Made by a program: the position numbers and the translations under genes. A DNA stretch of 64,000 nt, taken from positions 53,008,355-53,072,354 of the forward strand of contig CM019692.1 of the NCBI GenBank assembly GCA_009760885.1, read 5' to 3'. The notes below the pieces were generated by a model. The model was not told the origin of the DNA. It did not search any database and was given only the letters and a program-made list of their open reading frames with translations. Shown one piece after another: positions 32,599-43,417 of the stretch. This stretch comes from Achatina immaculata (Eukaryota > Mollusca > Gastropoda > Stylommatophora > Achatinidae). How positions within the stretch are numbered: the first letter of the stretch is position 1; every line of letters begins with the position of its first letter.

Positions 32599-35500
32599 GT
32601 TAGTTTCTCTGAATTTTAACGTTTTAATTAAATAATTTAGAAGAAAAATTTAGTAGGTTTATTGCTATATAGTGCAGAAGATAATTCTGTGAAAATCTAC
32701 TTGTTTTTTTTTTTTTCAACTTCCAACCACCGTATCTGCTACTTTTGAAAAGAGCCACTACAACATCCTTTCCGTGCCGCTAGACGTCACATAGGGTTCG
32801 CATAGTTGTTTGCCAAGTTTCAAGATCAGATATAGTAAAATTAAAAAGCTTGCATTAAACAGAGAAACATCTCGAGGATGTACTGCCTGCTATAAATGAT
32901 ACAAACAAATTAAAATAGTGCCAAAACTGTGATCTGTCCAGTCTTGTGTATGGAGCACAATGTTGAAGGAAAAAGGAACATGACTAAATTGTCGTTACGC
33001 GCAACCTGCCTCATAAAGATCTTGAATATTCACCGGCTACAAACACCAAGTAACAGAGATCTAGGTGCCCAGTGCGAGCAAGGAAACATGCATGTAATAT
33101 TAACAAAACTACGCTAGACGTGGATTGGTCATGTGTTTCAAAAAGACCTCTTTTTCTTCTTAGGCAAAGGAATCATCTGTGTAGCCACTCATCAGGTATT
33201 ACACCAGTCTTCAAACTCTGGTTGTAAACTTCTGTCATCAGCTTTACAATGTGCTGAGTGTGAGGTCTGAATACATGCATGTCAGGTAAAGGCTTACATC
33301 AGGGTTGCTGGCATGAAGGATCATACTCTCCATAAGGAGTTGGGCTTGATAAAGGGAAGATGCATCAGATGAGGTAGATCTTGGATGGCTGAGGCGGAGG
33401 ATACAATAAAGTCAGTTTGCAGTCTAGATGAAATGCCTGAAACTGATGACTGGTTATGAGTACAGGACCAACCTCAGCTAACAGAGGTTATTATACGGAA
33501 GGGCAGTGAATGTCGAGAATGGGCACATGGAGCAGTTGAACTTTGGGGTCAAGATCTCATCCAGCATCACTGTGGGCCTCCCAGCATGGTAATATTGATG
33601 GGTCAGTGACTCAGAACAGCAGAAGTTGTTGGGGTTTTGTTGCCTACCAAAATGGAAGATTTATGGCACAGGGTTCAGGAGCCTTTGAAGTCAGCATATC
33701 AAGCATGAGGGTGTGTCAGCAGCAATGGGATGGTTAGTTGCTCATGATGTAGTTAATGGTGTCACTGTGATGGATTAGTATATGGCAATGATGTGGTGGA
33801 CAGACTTGCTGGACAGGCAAAAATAAACAGCAGACTGACAATGGACAAGGGGGACATTGCTAGGGCTGTACTGACAGACTGCGGGAGAATGAAGAGCGGG
33901 AATGGAAGAACAAAGCAGCTGTGACATGACTGATAGAGCTAGGACAAATTAAAGGTACTAGCAGGAAATCCAAACTGTGTGGCAGAAAACACATTGTAAA
34001 CAACCAACATGTGACAGGAACTATTAGCAAAACGTACTCTTGGATGGATGCTGCAGCACGTGGCAGAGCATAAATAGGGTTGTCCGAAATGAAGTGAAGC
34101 CAGAGTCTGAATTTTGAACTTCAAAAACACCTCAGTAATATCACTAAAATAGCCATGAGATGAAGGAAAAAGAGACGCACATCAGAGATAACTGTAGAAG
34201 CCAAGGCTGATAGCATACAAGACAGCTGAGCCAGCAGTCAAAGGCTGGATGTTGACAGTGAGAAGTTGAGAGAATTGTTTGGTGACCTGCACGGTGTCAC
34301 CAGACGAAGCAGGCAGTGATTGCTGAGTCAGGCATGATCCTGTGACATGAATAGATCAACAAAACCCTGGAACTTGCCCACAGATTTCTAGTGATAAGTT
34401 GTCCAGCAAGAAAAGTCCTGAATTTGCCTACAGATTTCTAGTGATAAGTTGTCCAGCAAGAAAAGTCCTGAATTTGCCTACAGATTTCTAGTGATAAGTT
34501 GTCCAGCAAGAAAAGTCCTGAATTTGCCTACAGATTTCTAGTGATAAGTTGTCAGGCAAGAAAAGTCCTGAATTTGCCTACAGATTTCTAGTGATAAGTT
34601 GTCCAGCAAGAAAAGTCCTGAATTTGCCTACAGATTTCTAGTGATAAGTTGTCCAGCAAGAAAAGTCCTGAATTTGCCTACAGATTTCTAGTGATAAGTT
34701 GTCAGGCAAGAAAAGTCCTAAATGACTAGACCCAGCATAAACAGATTTACTCATTCCCTTTATTAATTGTCAGTGTTGTTGTTGATTCTGTGCTGAAAGT
34801 TCCTTACACATTATTTACATTAAAAAAAACAAATATTAAAATCATATATGAAACAACAATTCATTCAGGATTCTCATGTAGTTAATTCTTTTCCCCCTAA
34901 ATTGTCCCTTTTATAATTTTACCAGACATTCAGAATATACAGTATAATTGATAAAACATGACAGCCGAGTGAATCGAAACAGCTAAAATAAAGCTGTAGA
35001 TAAATCACATTCTGCTATTCATTTGAGTTACTAAAAACAATAAGAAAATATCTTAATTCAGCAACACCTCTTGATTTGAGTTTATACAAGAGTAGATGTC
35101 TTGTCAACAGACTTGTCCACTCTTGTTGCGAGTGTTCTGCAGCAATGACAGACATCACGCTCTCATGGAGTTTTCACGTGGAAGTACGCCAACCAACGAG
35201 CTGCAGATTTACACCTGGTGAGGCTAATGTTTGGGGATTATGTTTCATTTAACTACAGGTACAGATAGTCCCTGCTTTCTGACATCCTGCTTTGAGATAA
35301 TTCATTTTCTGACTATCAGTCCACTGAAATATAAAGGACTTACAAAACATATTTGTTAAATATCATCATCATCATCATCATCATGTCCCGTGCCGACTGG
35401 CATTGGCTATTATGCTTCACCAGAATACCCGATCCTTCATGCAGGCCATCAGTTCAGTTGGTGATCTCCTCTCACACCATCCCGTCAGACTGTCCAGTAT

Positions 35501-38500
35501 CATTTCTCTTGGTCTTCCTCTTCATCTTTGTCCTTCTATTTTTCCTGTTGTTATAATATTTTCAATGCCCCCTCTTCTCATTGCATGTCCTATGAAAGTA
35601 CATTGTCTTTTTGACAAGGTTTTTTGTCTCTCCAGCTCTTCTCATACATTCTTCATTAGTTATTTTTGCTGTCCAGGGGATTTGCAACATTCTTCTAATA
35701 AACCACATTTCTGCTGCTTCCAATGATTTTTGTGCAGACTTGCTTATTGTCCATGATTCATTTCCATATAACAAGATAGGTTCAATATAGCATTTTAGGA
35801 CTCGTTTTCTAACATTCATTGATAAAGATGTGTTAACTAATATGTTTCTCATTCTCTGAAATGCAGTCTTTGCTTGGCCTATTCTGTTCCTAATTTCTAT
35901 TCTGCATTTCCCATCTGAAGTTATTACTGCTCCAAGGTATTTGAATTTCTGCACCTGCTTTAATATACTGTTAAATATACAGTATTTATTTAATGTAGAA
36001 CTACTTATTTTGAAGTTTGTGTCCAAATTATAAGCTCAGTCTAGTTTGTTTTAAAATGTGCCCGTCTGTTGGAAGTAGAATACTATGTATTCACTCCCGT
36101 GAAGTTTGCTTTATGTCCATTTCATTCTCCGAGGCGGCTGTCAGAAGAGGAATCCCATCAGAAAGCGAGGACTGTCTGTCCTTTGTGTTTTGCATATGTT
36201 TAATGCATATTTTGTTGTATCATTTTTGTCATGCTAAATTATATTATAAATAACATTTCTCTGTAGTGAAACACAAAGAACCAAAAAAAATTCACCAGTA
36301 TGTATTGGCATGGCACCAAATAAGTGAATAAATTATGACTGCCTTTTATAACTGTTGTGTAGCTTCATTGTCCAACTTGTGTATAACTTTGGATTTGCTT
36401 TGTTGCTTTCTCCTTTTAAAATTTGTCTAGATTCATTTTATTTAGTTAGATATAGGAGTTGTCTGACTTTATTTTATGTACTTGAGACATAAAATTTGCC
36501 TGACTTCGTTTTATCCATTAATTTTACATTTGTCTCACTTCATTATATCCATTAATTTTACATTTGTCTAACTTTACTTGATCTACTCAAGGTGTAATAT
36601 TTGTCTAGATTTACTTTATCTATGTTTCCTATCAGATTTGTCTAAATTTATAATATCAGATTGACAGTTTGTCTAAAATTTGTCTGGCTTCATTATCTCT
36701 CTGAACCCAAGGCACATGAGGCTTCTGCAAGGGTTTTCCACAAAACCTGTCCGTTGCCTTTTTTTCCGCTCTTGCCCAGGTGAGCCCTCTTGCTCAACAT
36801 CCTCTCATTTGTTCTTCTCCATGTCTCCTTTGGTCTACCCTTACTTCCTGGTATGTGTTTCTCCTTCCACCTGCATTTGTTTTTTCAATTGTTTCTATTT
36901 CTGTAGCAGTCTGAAGGATTTTTTATTAGATACAGTTGCTGGCCCTATGCCGAACCCTCTTTAGTCACCTTTTACGATCATGCGTGGTTGGGTACAGTGG
37001 TGGACTGCAAACGTGCCACAAACAGCCTCTGGCAGTCAAGTCCAGCTCCTGGCCTTCCCGTGGCAGAACTGTTTAAACTGACAGGAGAAGGGGCGAGGGC
37101 GAATATCTGGCACCTGAAAACCAGTTACTTAGGGTAGATGAGTGGCACGTTTGGTAGCTCATCTTCTGCTGTTTCGGGTGAAATGCATGAACCGGCTTGT
37201 CCCAGAGGTTAAGACGCTGCTGGCGAGACTCTTCAAATGCCGCGCATGGAGTGAAGCTCCTCCCGGTTAAGGAAGTAAATGCGGAAAAGAAATAAAGGTT
37301 GCTGTGCGGCGCCGATGGGAAAAGGTGGTGGAAAGTGAAGTTTAACCTGGTATGTCCAGTAGCATCGCTACGAGAGCTATACCACGGCACATCTGCTCTA
37401 GAGGCCGCCCACGTCCGAAATACACCTACACTGGTGAAATATGCCTAAACCGGCACACACCAGGGGTGGAACTTGATGGCTAGACATGTCATGCCACCTC
37501 CGCTCTAGAAGTCGGTAACGCCTGATAAACACCCATACTGGTGAATTTTGCCTAAATCGGCTCATACCAGGGTGAATCTTGAAGGATATGCATGTCACAG
37601 TACCTCTGCTCTAGAGGTCGGTCCCGTCCCAAACACGCCCATACTGGGATAATGCCTAAACCGGCTCAACCCAGGGGTAGAAGTCACTAGTGGCGAGGAT
37701 TCGTCCTCCTGGACAAAAGCTCCATCCTGGTTACAACTAGGAAGGGTAGCGGCCACGACCGCAAAATGCTGAAGTCGGAGACACTGGACCAGGGAAGTCT
37801 AGATAGGCAACCACCTCTCACCCGGCAGGGATGTTTGCGTATCCTAATCACGCTGAGGTTTTCCGGTGAGAAAGTCCAACCCTGGACTGGATGGGCAACC
37901 ACCTCTCACCCGGCGGTGATACACGGGTATATCAAAACACGTCGAGGTTTTCCGGTGAGAAAGTCCAACTCTGGCCTGGGTGGGCTACCGCCTCTCACCC
38001 AGCGGGGATGCACTGATATCCTAAACATGTCGAGGTCTTCCGGTGAGAAAGTCCAACCCTAGACTAAACTGGTGCAATGAAAACCACGGTGTCACGCAAT
38101 CCCACTTCCGAGACCCACCAAGAATACAGGGTAAAGCACTGTGATACTCTGAACCCCTTGTGGTCCTCTCATGGATCTCGTGTGGTCTATTTTGGACCAC
38201 ACAGGGGACCACGGGACCTAACGAGGACCACAGGCGTGAATTCAGTAGGTTCACAGTGCGGTTTTTGGTGGTAGAAGCGAACGATGAAGAAGAAGAAGAA
38301 GAGGGTACAGTGGTCCTATTCATGCATCCCAGGCGTGTACTTAGGTCTTGGGTACCACATGGAGGCTGACTTCGTTATGGCCACTTGTTATATAACATCT
38401 AACTTCATTATACCCACTTGTTACATTGCATCTGACTTCATTATAGCCACTTGTTATAAAACTTCGTTGTATCATCTTGTTGTGTGACATTTATCTAATT

Positions 38501-39775
38501 TCAGTATACTCAGTTCTTGTATAAAAATAGCTGTTTTTTTTTCATTATAACATATTTTTACTCTTCTTGTTGAATACATTCGCTGTACTTCATTATACTC
38601 GTGTTTTGTGCAGAATATTTCTGTGACTTTAATATATTTAGTTTATTGAAACGTGATCTTCATCAGCATAATTATGTTCAGTAAGTCCCCTGTTTCTGTC
38701 TCATTCACTGTCTTGCAACACTTGTGGGATGGTTTACTTCCTCTGTTTTTTTGTTAATAAGATACTTTGAGGAGACCTGTGTATTTTATATTGGTTTAGA
38801 AAAAGTTTCTAACATTTGCTTTTTCTGAATATTCATGAACTGCTCTCAAATAATGTGATTTACAAGTGTAGGGGAGTGATTTTCTCACTTAATGTGAAGG
38901 TTACCACCAAACAATCACAAATTCACAAATTTATTTTTTGCCCTTGTTTAATCTTTTATGAGTCAAATGTTGTCATAAAAGAAAAAAGACCATCTTGTTA
39001 CGGAAAGTTTCATTTGTTTTGTTATTTGTGTCTTGTGCAGTTTGATATCAAGTTGTTCTGTAACTCTTTTCTTCCTGCGGATTTAGAGCTTATCATTTAT
39101 TTAACATTATATCTGTGTTGTTGCATAACATTTATTTCATTGTTTATATATTGTGTTGCAGTATATCTTATTTTGATGTAATTTGGCCTTTGTTTTACTT
39201 TTTATATCTTACTGTATTGTAGTATAACATTTATTGCAGTGTTTATATTATGCTGTATTATAGCCTTTATTTCACTTTTTACATCCAGCTATGTTAGTAT
39301 CATAAATTGGCGAACTACTTTGCGAGCCCTATGTGACGTTTAACGGCACGGGAAGGATATAAGATATAAGATATGTTAGTATCTTCCATCATGTTGCATA
39401 TTTGTATCTTATTCATTGTGTTACACATAAATAACTGGAAAGATTAACAGAGAGAGAGTTTTATATGTAATGCACGGAATGACTTATCTTGCCAGGATGG
39501 ATGCCACTTTGAAGGAGCTGACCAGTCTGGTGAAGGAGGTCAACCCAGATGCCAGAAGGAAGGGAACGTTTTTTGATTTTGCCATAGTTTACCCAGACTC
39601 TAGGTCCCCTACATTCCGCATGCGAGAGATCGGAACGACATGTGCTGGCAGGAAGTCACCAGATGACACTGTCACGTTAGCCCAGAAAAAGTTCACCATA
39701 GGGGACTACCTGGATATTGCCATCTGCCCACCCCGTGCTGGGGGGATGCCACCGATGGAGAGGGGAAGACGTTAG
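32527..39775 (+). CDS. SAP18: SAP18 (Sin3-associated polypeptide p18), complete gene, 3 coding exons
   Basis: SAP18 is a small ubiquitin-fold protein. With RNPS1 and Acinus or Pinin it forms the ASAP/PSAP complexes on exon-junction complexes, and it also binds Sin3-HDAC; it acts in the nucleus. Coding exons are 32527-32598, 35111-35217 and 39496-39775, together 459 nt (152 aa plus stop; human is 153 aa). Exon 1 gives MATTMESKIVEDPREQEKPI and then DREK. Exon 2 gives TCPLLLRVF ... TNELQIYTW. Exon 3 gives MDATLKELTSLVKEVNPDAR, FFDFAIVYPDSRSP, MREIGTTCAGRKSPDD and FTIGDYLDIAICPP. All match the family colinearly. The C-terminus MPPMERGRR differs from the vertebrate RMRPY ending. The start ATG has G at -3 and +4. 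Introns are 2.5 and 4.3 kb and full of mobile DNA. No other gene is near enough to suggest shared regulation. Confidence 0.95.
32768..32823 (-). mobile_element. LINE family C, copy 5, short 3' fragment (SAP18 intron 1)
   Basis: The stretch atcctttccgtgccgctaga followed by cgtcacatagggttcgcata matches the extreme 3' end of LINE C on the - strand. TSD not resolved. Confidence 0.6.
32925..33150 (+). mobile_element. Possible decayed LINE fragment (SAP18 intron 1)
   Basis: 33118-33145 reads TWIGHVFQKD, close to the WIGHVLRKD motif of LINE tails. The preceding open stretch (NRDLGAQCEQGN) is less clear. Confidence 0.3.
33470..34085 (+). mobile_element. LINE fragment with RNase H domain (SAP18 intron 1)
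   Basis: 33591-33737 reads DGSVTQNSRSCWGFVAYQNG and SGAFEVSISSMRV, the start of an RNase H domain (DGS ... SSMxxE). 33783-34080 reads GNDVVDRLAGQAKI and TSRKSKLCGRKHIVNNQHVT then GTISKTYSWM, the usual downstream region in I/Nimb-type LINEs. Frameshifts and stops separate the pieces. Confidence 0.7.
34362..34722 (+). repeat. 50-bp minisatellite in SAP18 intron 1
   Basis: Seven units with an exact 50-bp step (cagatttcta at 34381, 34431 ...). Two alternating variants differ at gtccagcaag versus gtcaggcaag, giving a hint of a three-unit higher-order pattern. Confidence 0.95.
35111..35217 (+). CDS. SAP18: SAP18 exon 2
   Basis: 107 nt, phase 0 in and phase 2 out. The acceptor is TTGTCAACAG and the donor is GTGAGG. 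Encodes TCPLLLRVFCSNDRHHALME and FSRGSTPTNELQIYT, with the Trp codon split across the intron. Confidence 0.94.
35364..35968 (-). mobile_element. LINE family B, copy 3, 5'-truncated with 10-bp TSD (SAP18 intron 2)
   Basis: Flanked by tgttaaatat at 35354-35363 and 35969-35978. The - strand reads VQKFKYLGAVITSDGKCRIE, FQRMRNILVNTSLSMNVRKR and ILLYGNESWTISKSAQKSLE, ending in (atg)n. It is 150 bases into SAP18 intron 2 and antisense to the gene. Confidence 0.9.
37397..37700 (+). repeat. 106-bp tandem repeat, about 2.8 units
   Basis: Units start at tctagag (37397, 37504, 37610) and share catactggtgaa, tgcctaaaccggc and ccaggg. They are diverged, at roughly 75-80% identity by eye. Confidence 0.8.
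37806..38070 (+). repeat. 88-bp tandem repeat, three units
   Basis: Units share ggcaaccacctctcacccgg and ccggtgagaaagtccaac, with a step of 88-89 bp (37806, 37894, 37983). Confidence 0.88.
38157..38234 (+). other. Stem-loop in the 3' part of the 1.3-kb insertion
   Basis: Outer arms cttgtggtcctc (38157-38168) and gaggaccacagg (38223-38234), and inner arms gtgtggtc (38180-38187) and gaccacac (38195-38202) with a seven-base loop. These would fold into a long hairpin in RNA or single-stranded DNA. Confidence 0.6.
38370..39289. other. AT-rich SAP18 intron sequence with degenerate ctgacttcattat repeats
   Basis: 38370-38500 has about four loose units (cacttgttat, tgacttcattata) related to those at 36420-36700 on the other side of the LINE A derivative. 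The rest holds no supportable feature. Confidence 0.5.
39302..39371 (+). mobile_element. LINE family C, copy 6: 70-bp 3' fragment with 12-bp TSD (SAP18 intron 2)
   Basis: Flanked by tatgttagtatc at 39290-39301 and 39372-39383. The insert has only the last 70 bp of LINE C (ttggcgaactactttgcgag ... ggatataagatataaga), 125 bases before SAP18 exon 3. Confidence 0.9.
39496..39775 (+). CDS. SAP18: SAP18 exon 3 (terminal coding exon)
   Basis: 280 nt. The acceptor is CTTGCCAG. It completes the split Trp and continues MDATLKELTSLVKEV to the stop TAG at 39773-39775. A possible donor (GTTAGG) overlaps the stop codon, so a variant C-terminus by alternative splicing cannot be excluded. Confidence 0.94.
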
Positions 39776-39949
39776 GGTTTTATTTCTTTTATGTTTTTTT
39801 TTTTTTTAAAATCTGGAATTTAGACTGTGAGTTTGTGTGGTTTTGATATTATGGGTTTTCAGTGGCTGTTTTGTGTGAGAACAAAAGCAGGATATTGTTA
39901 TTTGGGTGTAGGGTTTCTTGTCTGACTAATTCTGAGTAATGTGTCAGCT

Positions 39950-41098
39950 GAGGGGGAGATAAATAATTGAGTGATGTGTGAACCGAGGTGAGATACAGAC
40001 TTGAATGATGTGTCACCTGAGGGAAGATGCAGAATTGAGTGATGTGTCACCAGAGGGAAGATGCAGAATTGAGTAATGTGTCACCTGAGGGAAGATACAG
40101 AATTGAGTGGTGCGTCACCAGAGGCAAGATACAGAATTGAGTGATGTGTGAACTGAGGTGAGATACAGACTTGAGTGATGTGTCACCAGAGGGAAGATGC
40201 AGAATTGAGTGATGTGTGAACTGAGGTGAGATACAGACTTGAGTGATGTGTCACCAGAGGGAAGATGCAGAATTGAGTGATGTGTCACCTGAGGGAAGAT
40301 ACAGAATTGAGTGATGTGTCACCCGAGGGAAGATACAGAATTAAGTGATGCGTCACCTGAGGGAAGATGCAGAATTGAGCGATGTGTCACCTGAGGGAAG
40401 ATACAGAATTAAGTGATGCGTCACCTGAGGGAAGATGCAGAATTGAGTAGTGTGTCACCTGAGGAAAGATACAGAATTAAGTGATACGTCACCTGAGGGA
40501 AGATGCAGAATTGAGTGATGTGTCACCTGAGGGAAGATACAGAATTGAGTAATGCGTCACCTGAGGGAAGATACAGAATTGAGTGATGTGTCACCTGAGG
40601 GAAGATACAGAATTAAATGATGCGTCACCTGAGGGAAGATGCAGAATTGAGTGATGTGTCACCCGAGGGAAGATACAGAATTAAGTAATGCGTCACCTGA
40701 GGGAAGATACAGAATTGAGTTATGTGTCACCTGAGGGAAGATACAGAATTAAGTGATGCATCACCTGAGGGAAGATGCAGAATTGAGTGATGTGTCATCA
40801 GAGGGAAGATACAGAATTAAGTGATGCGTCACCTGAGGGAAGATACAGAATTGAGTGGTGTGTCACCAGAGGCAAGATACAGAATTAAGTGATGCGTCAC
40901 CTGAGGGAAGATACAGAATTGAGTAATGTGTCACCTGAGGGAAGATACAGAATTGAGTAATGTGTCACCTGAGGGAAGATACAGAATTGAGTGGTGCGTC
41001 ACCAGAGGCAAGATACAGAATTGAGTGATGTGTCACCTGAGGGAAGATACAGAATTGAATGGTGCGTCACCAGAGGCAAGATACAGAATTGAGTGATG
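39950..41098 (+). repeat. 34-bp minisatellite, about 33 units, downstream of SAP18
   Basis: The unit is built of gtgatgtgtcacc, tgagggaagata and cagaattga, step 34 bp. Variants (gatgcgtcacc, accagaggcaag, gaactgaggtgag) recur at irregular spacing. It begins 175 bases after the SAP18 stop. Confidence 0.95.
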
Positions 41099-41524
41099 TG
41101 ATAATGAGATCATGTTTGACTGAGATGTACTCTGAGGTCTGTAATTTTTTACTCTGAAGGCTGATGGTACCTTGGATTTTCATTTACAGATGGTGGCTAC
41201 AGTGCACCCCACCCAACATCAGTAAAACAGTACACATATCACCTCAACATTTGTGCAGCAGTGCACAGAACACCATAATATTTGTAAAACAGTACACATA
41301 TCATCTCAACATCTGTACAGTAGTTCATTGAGCACCCCAACATATATACAGCAGTGCACAGAATACTGCAATAAGTGCACAACAGATGCACAGCAAATTC
41401 AACATTTGTACAGCGTGTGGAAGGAAGTGAGAACCCCAGTTATGTAATTATGTTCTTGTTGACAGATGTAAGAAGCTGAATGCAGGCAAATACAGAGCTG
41501 TACTGCCAGCTTGAGGACATGATG

Positions 41525-41531
41525 TAATAAA
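41525..41531 (+). terminator. Candidate poly(A) signal for SAP18
   Basis: taataaa occurs in gatgtaataaaagtatt. It is the first good AATAAA-type signal found downstream of the SAP18 stop. Using it would give a 3' UTR of about 1.75 kb that includes the 34-bp array, unless that array is spliced out. Confidence 0.35.
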
Positions 41532-41789
41532 AGTATTACTTTCTCCTGTATCACTTTTATTTTATACTATTTGTTATGTTGTTGGAATGTGATGAATGTA
41601 TCTGTGACTTTGTCCTGTATGTCAGTTCAGACTTCTACATGTTGGAGACATCTAAAGCTGGTTATAATTGTCTGGAGACAGCTTCCAACTCAACTGCCAC
41701 TTGGTGTTAAGTTGCCTGGTTATCTAATTAGTGATGCACATGAACGGAGTGATGAGATGCCCACTGCCTCTATCTACTATCGAAGCACA

Positions 41790-41872
41790 ACCACAGTCAA
41801 GGTAACTGCTGTGATACACTTAACCACTCCCATATGACCATTCTTCAAAACCAGTTTGGGAATCCCTGTTAT
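41790..41872 (-). mobile_element. Possible hAT terminal fragment
   Basis: The - strand begins cagggattcccaaactggtt, which resembles a hAT terminal inverted repeat. No partner end was found. Confidence 0.25.
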
Positions 41873-42284
41873 CTGTAATATTACCAGTAAACTAGCTGTG
41901 GAAAAAAAAAAAAGTTTGTCCATTCCTGTTTCTGTGCATATTTTGTCAACATGAATTGACCTAGATGGTCATTGTAGTGAGTTCACTTGAAGGAACATTT
42001 CAGAAATTGTGTTCTAGAAAAGACAGAACTTTCAAGATTCAACATTCAGGACATGAGATTGTAGTTTTGTGAAACGGTTTTGAGCGTGGAGTGTAAAAGT
42101 AAGAAAAGAAAGTCAAGATACAAGACAAGATAATATGATAAAAAATATTTCATATCCACGACTCACAGTAGACGTAGAAGGTTTGAAAGTAGCACTCCAC
42201 TCAACGGTTTTACAAGCCAGCGTGCTACCAAAGGGAAGCAAGCAGTGAAATATTGGAGTTGTGTACCTTGATGGTCGTGGTAAT

Positions 42285-42713
42285 CGGCCTTGTGATCATC
42301 TTCTCCTCCATTTTGTGGGGGACACGTTGAGGTTGTCTGTTGCTGAAGCAGAGCTCGTGAAAATGCCAGACTATGGTGATATGAGAAGGGCACAGCTTAG
42401 CTGACACACACCGAGTACTGGGGATTGTTTTCAACAGCTTGGCGCAGCTGGGCTGACAAGTACTGGGGATTGTTTTCAACAGCTTGGCACAGCTGGGCTG
42501 ACAAGCACAGCTTGGCGCATGGCTTCATCATTGATGCTTGAGGGGGCTTCCGACCTGGTTTTGTCTTTGATGAACCTTTTGAACGACATATTTGCATTGC
42601 TGTCATCCATCCTCTTCCACACTGCAAATTTCACTGGCAGCTGTAGAGGCATGCAGCCCTTTCTTCCAGTAATGCCCCAGGAGGACGCGATCGACAACCT
42701 TGCTGTCCGCCAT
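42285..42713 (-). pseudogene. Mariner/SETMAR-type transposase N-terminal fragment
   Basis: On the - strand it starts MADSKVVDRVLLGHYWKKGL and HASTAASEICSVEED. After a frameshift it reads FIKDKTRSEAPSSINDEAMR, and later SHITIVWHFHELCFSNRQPQ and RVPHKMEE. This is the paired HTH N-terminal half of a mariner-like transposase; the catalytic half is missing. A 45-bp in-frame duplication (42416-42505) repeats ENNPQYLSAQLRQAV. No TIRs found. Confidence 0.75.
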
Positions 42714-43079
42714 ATTTCTTTCTACTGATCACTTATCTCGCGACTCATTACATAAAAATGGGCATGCACGTTTTTTCAGAACGATGTAACACATGACGTT
42801 ACAAACGGCAGTACATCGTATAAAACAGGAACCTTGACCAACATTATGATATTGAAAAACGTGACGAATTTTATTTTTTACTCACATCAATACATATCGA
42901 GAAAGTAAATATGTACGATTTTCAACAAAAAAAAAAAAAACAACCGACAGGATCTAGTAACTGACCGATAATCGTTGCTACTCTAGTTGTATAAGTTTCT
43001 TGAGACTGGACGTTCAACATGAAAGAAGACACGGAAAAGATAGTCTAACTTGTAGGCACATTCTATAGAGAAATAGAAT

Positions 43080-43300
43080 AGTGATCGTGTCGCTATGGAT
43101 ACCAGCCTACTGTGGAATTCTGGGTAATGAGTAGGAAGTCGACTTTATACAAACAGACCGGAGTATTCATACAAACAGTTTCTCAAGTCTTCTACGAAGA
43201 ATTGCTAAGAGATACTTGGTGAACAAGTTCTCAAACTGAAAGCTGGATGCGCCCAGTACAAACGTATAGAAGAGAAACCGGATCCACGTGACTGTTCATA
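43080..43300 (+). mobile_element. Decayed LINE RNase H fragment
   Basis: 43093-43130 reads LWIPAYCGILGNE, equivalent to the WVPSHCGIPGNE motif of LINE RNase H domains, with a stop directly after it. The downstream part is too decayed to read. Confidence 0.5.
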
Positions 43301-43417
43301 TCTCTTAAAGAGGCAAAACCGCGCCAGCAAGATTACGATGCGGACAAATATTGCCTCACTAAATAAAAAATCAAAGTAGATTAAAACCAACCGCACCTAA
43401 ACTTTCCAACGCTGACC

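Larger units (their letters stand above)
37002..38302 (+). mobile_element. 1.3-kb insertion with 12-bp target duplication and (gaa)n tail, family unknown
   Basis: Bounded by gggtacagtggt at 36990-37001 and 38303-38314. LINE A at 24.2 kb has this 12-mer once with both flanks matching, so it is an empty site. The insert ends in (gaa)n next to the right duplication, as retroposed elements do. It holds a 106-bp tandem repeat (starts 37397, 37504, 37610), an 88-bp tandem repeat (starts 37806, 37894, 37983) and a strong stem-loop (38157-38234). No ORF with a recognisable domain. Confidence 0.8.
36701..38365 (-). mobile_element. LINE family A deletion derivative carrying a 1.3-kb insertion (SAP18 intron 2)
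   Basis: On the - strand: 5' end 38365-38303 (gtggtaccc ... gaataggaccactgtaccc), the insertion 38302-37002, 5' UTR 37001-36850, then directly the LINE A 3' end 36849-36703 (gtaagggtagaccaaaggag ... ccttgggttcagagag). The ORF between the EN start and the GRPKET region (about 2.8 kb in the copy at 24 kb) is missing. Flanks are a degenerate ctgacttcattat repeat, so the TSD is ambiguous. Confidence 0.82.

Noticed and set aside
38816..39181. 121-codon open frame in SAP18 intron 2
   Set aside because: T-rich, hydrophobic by composition, no motif, and it lies in an intron.
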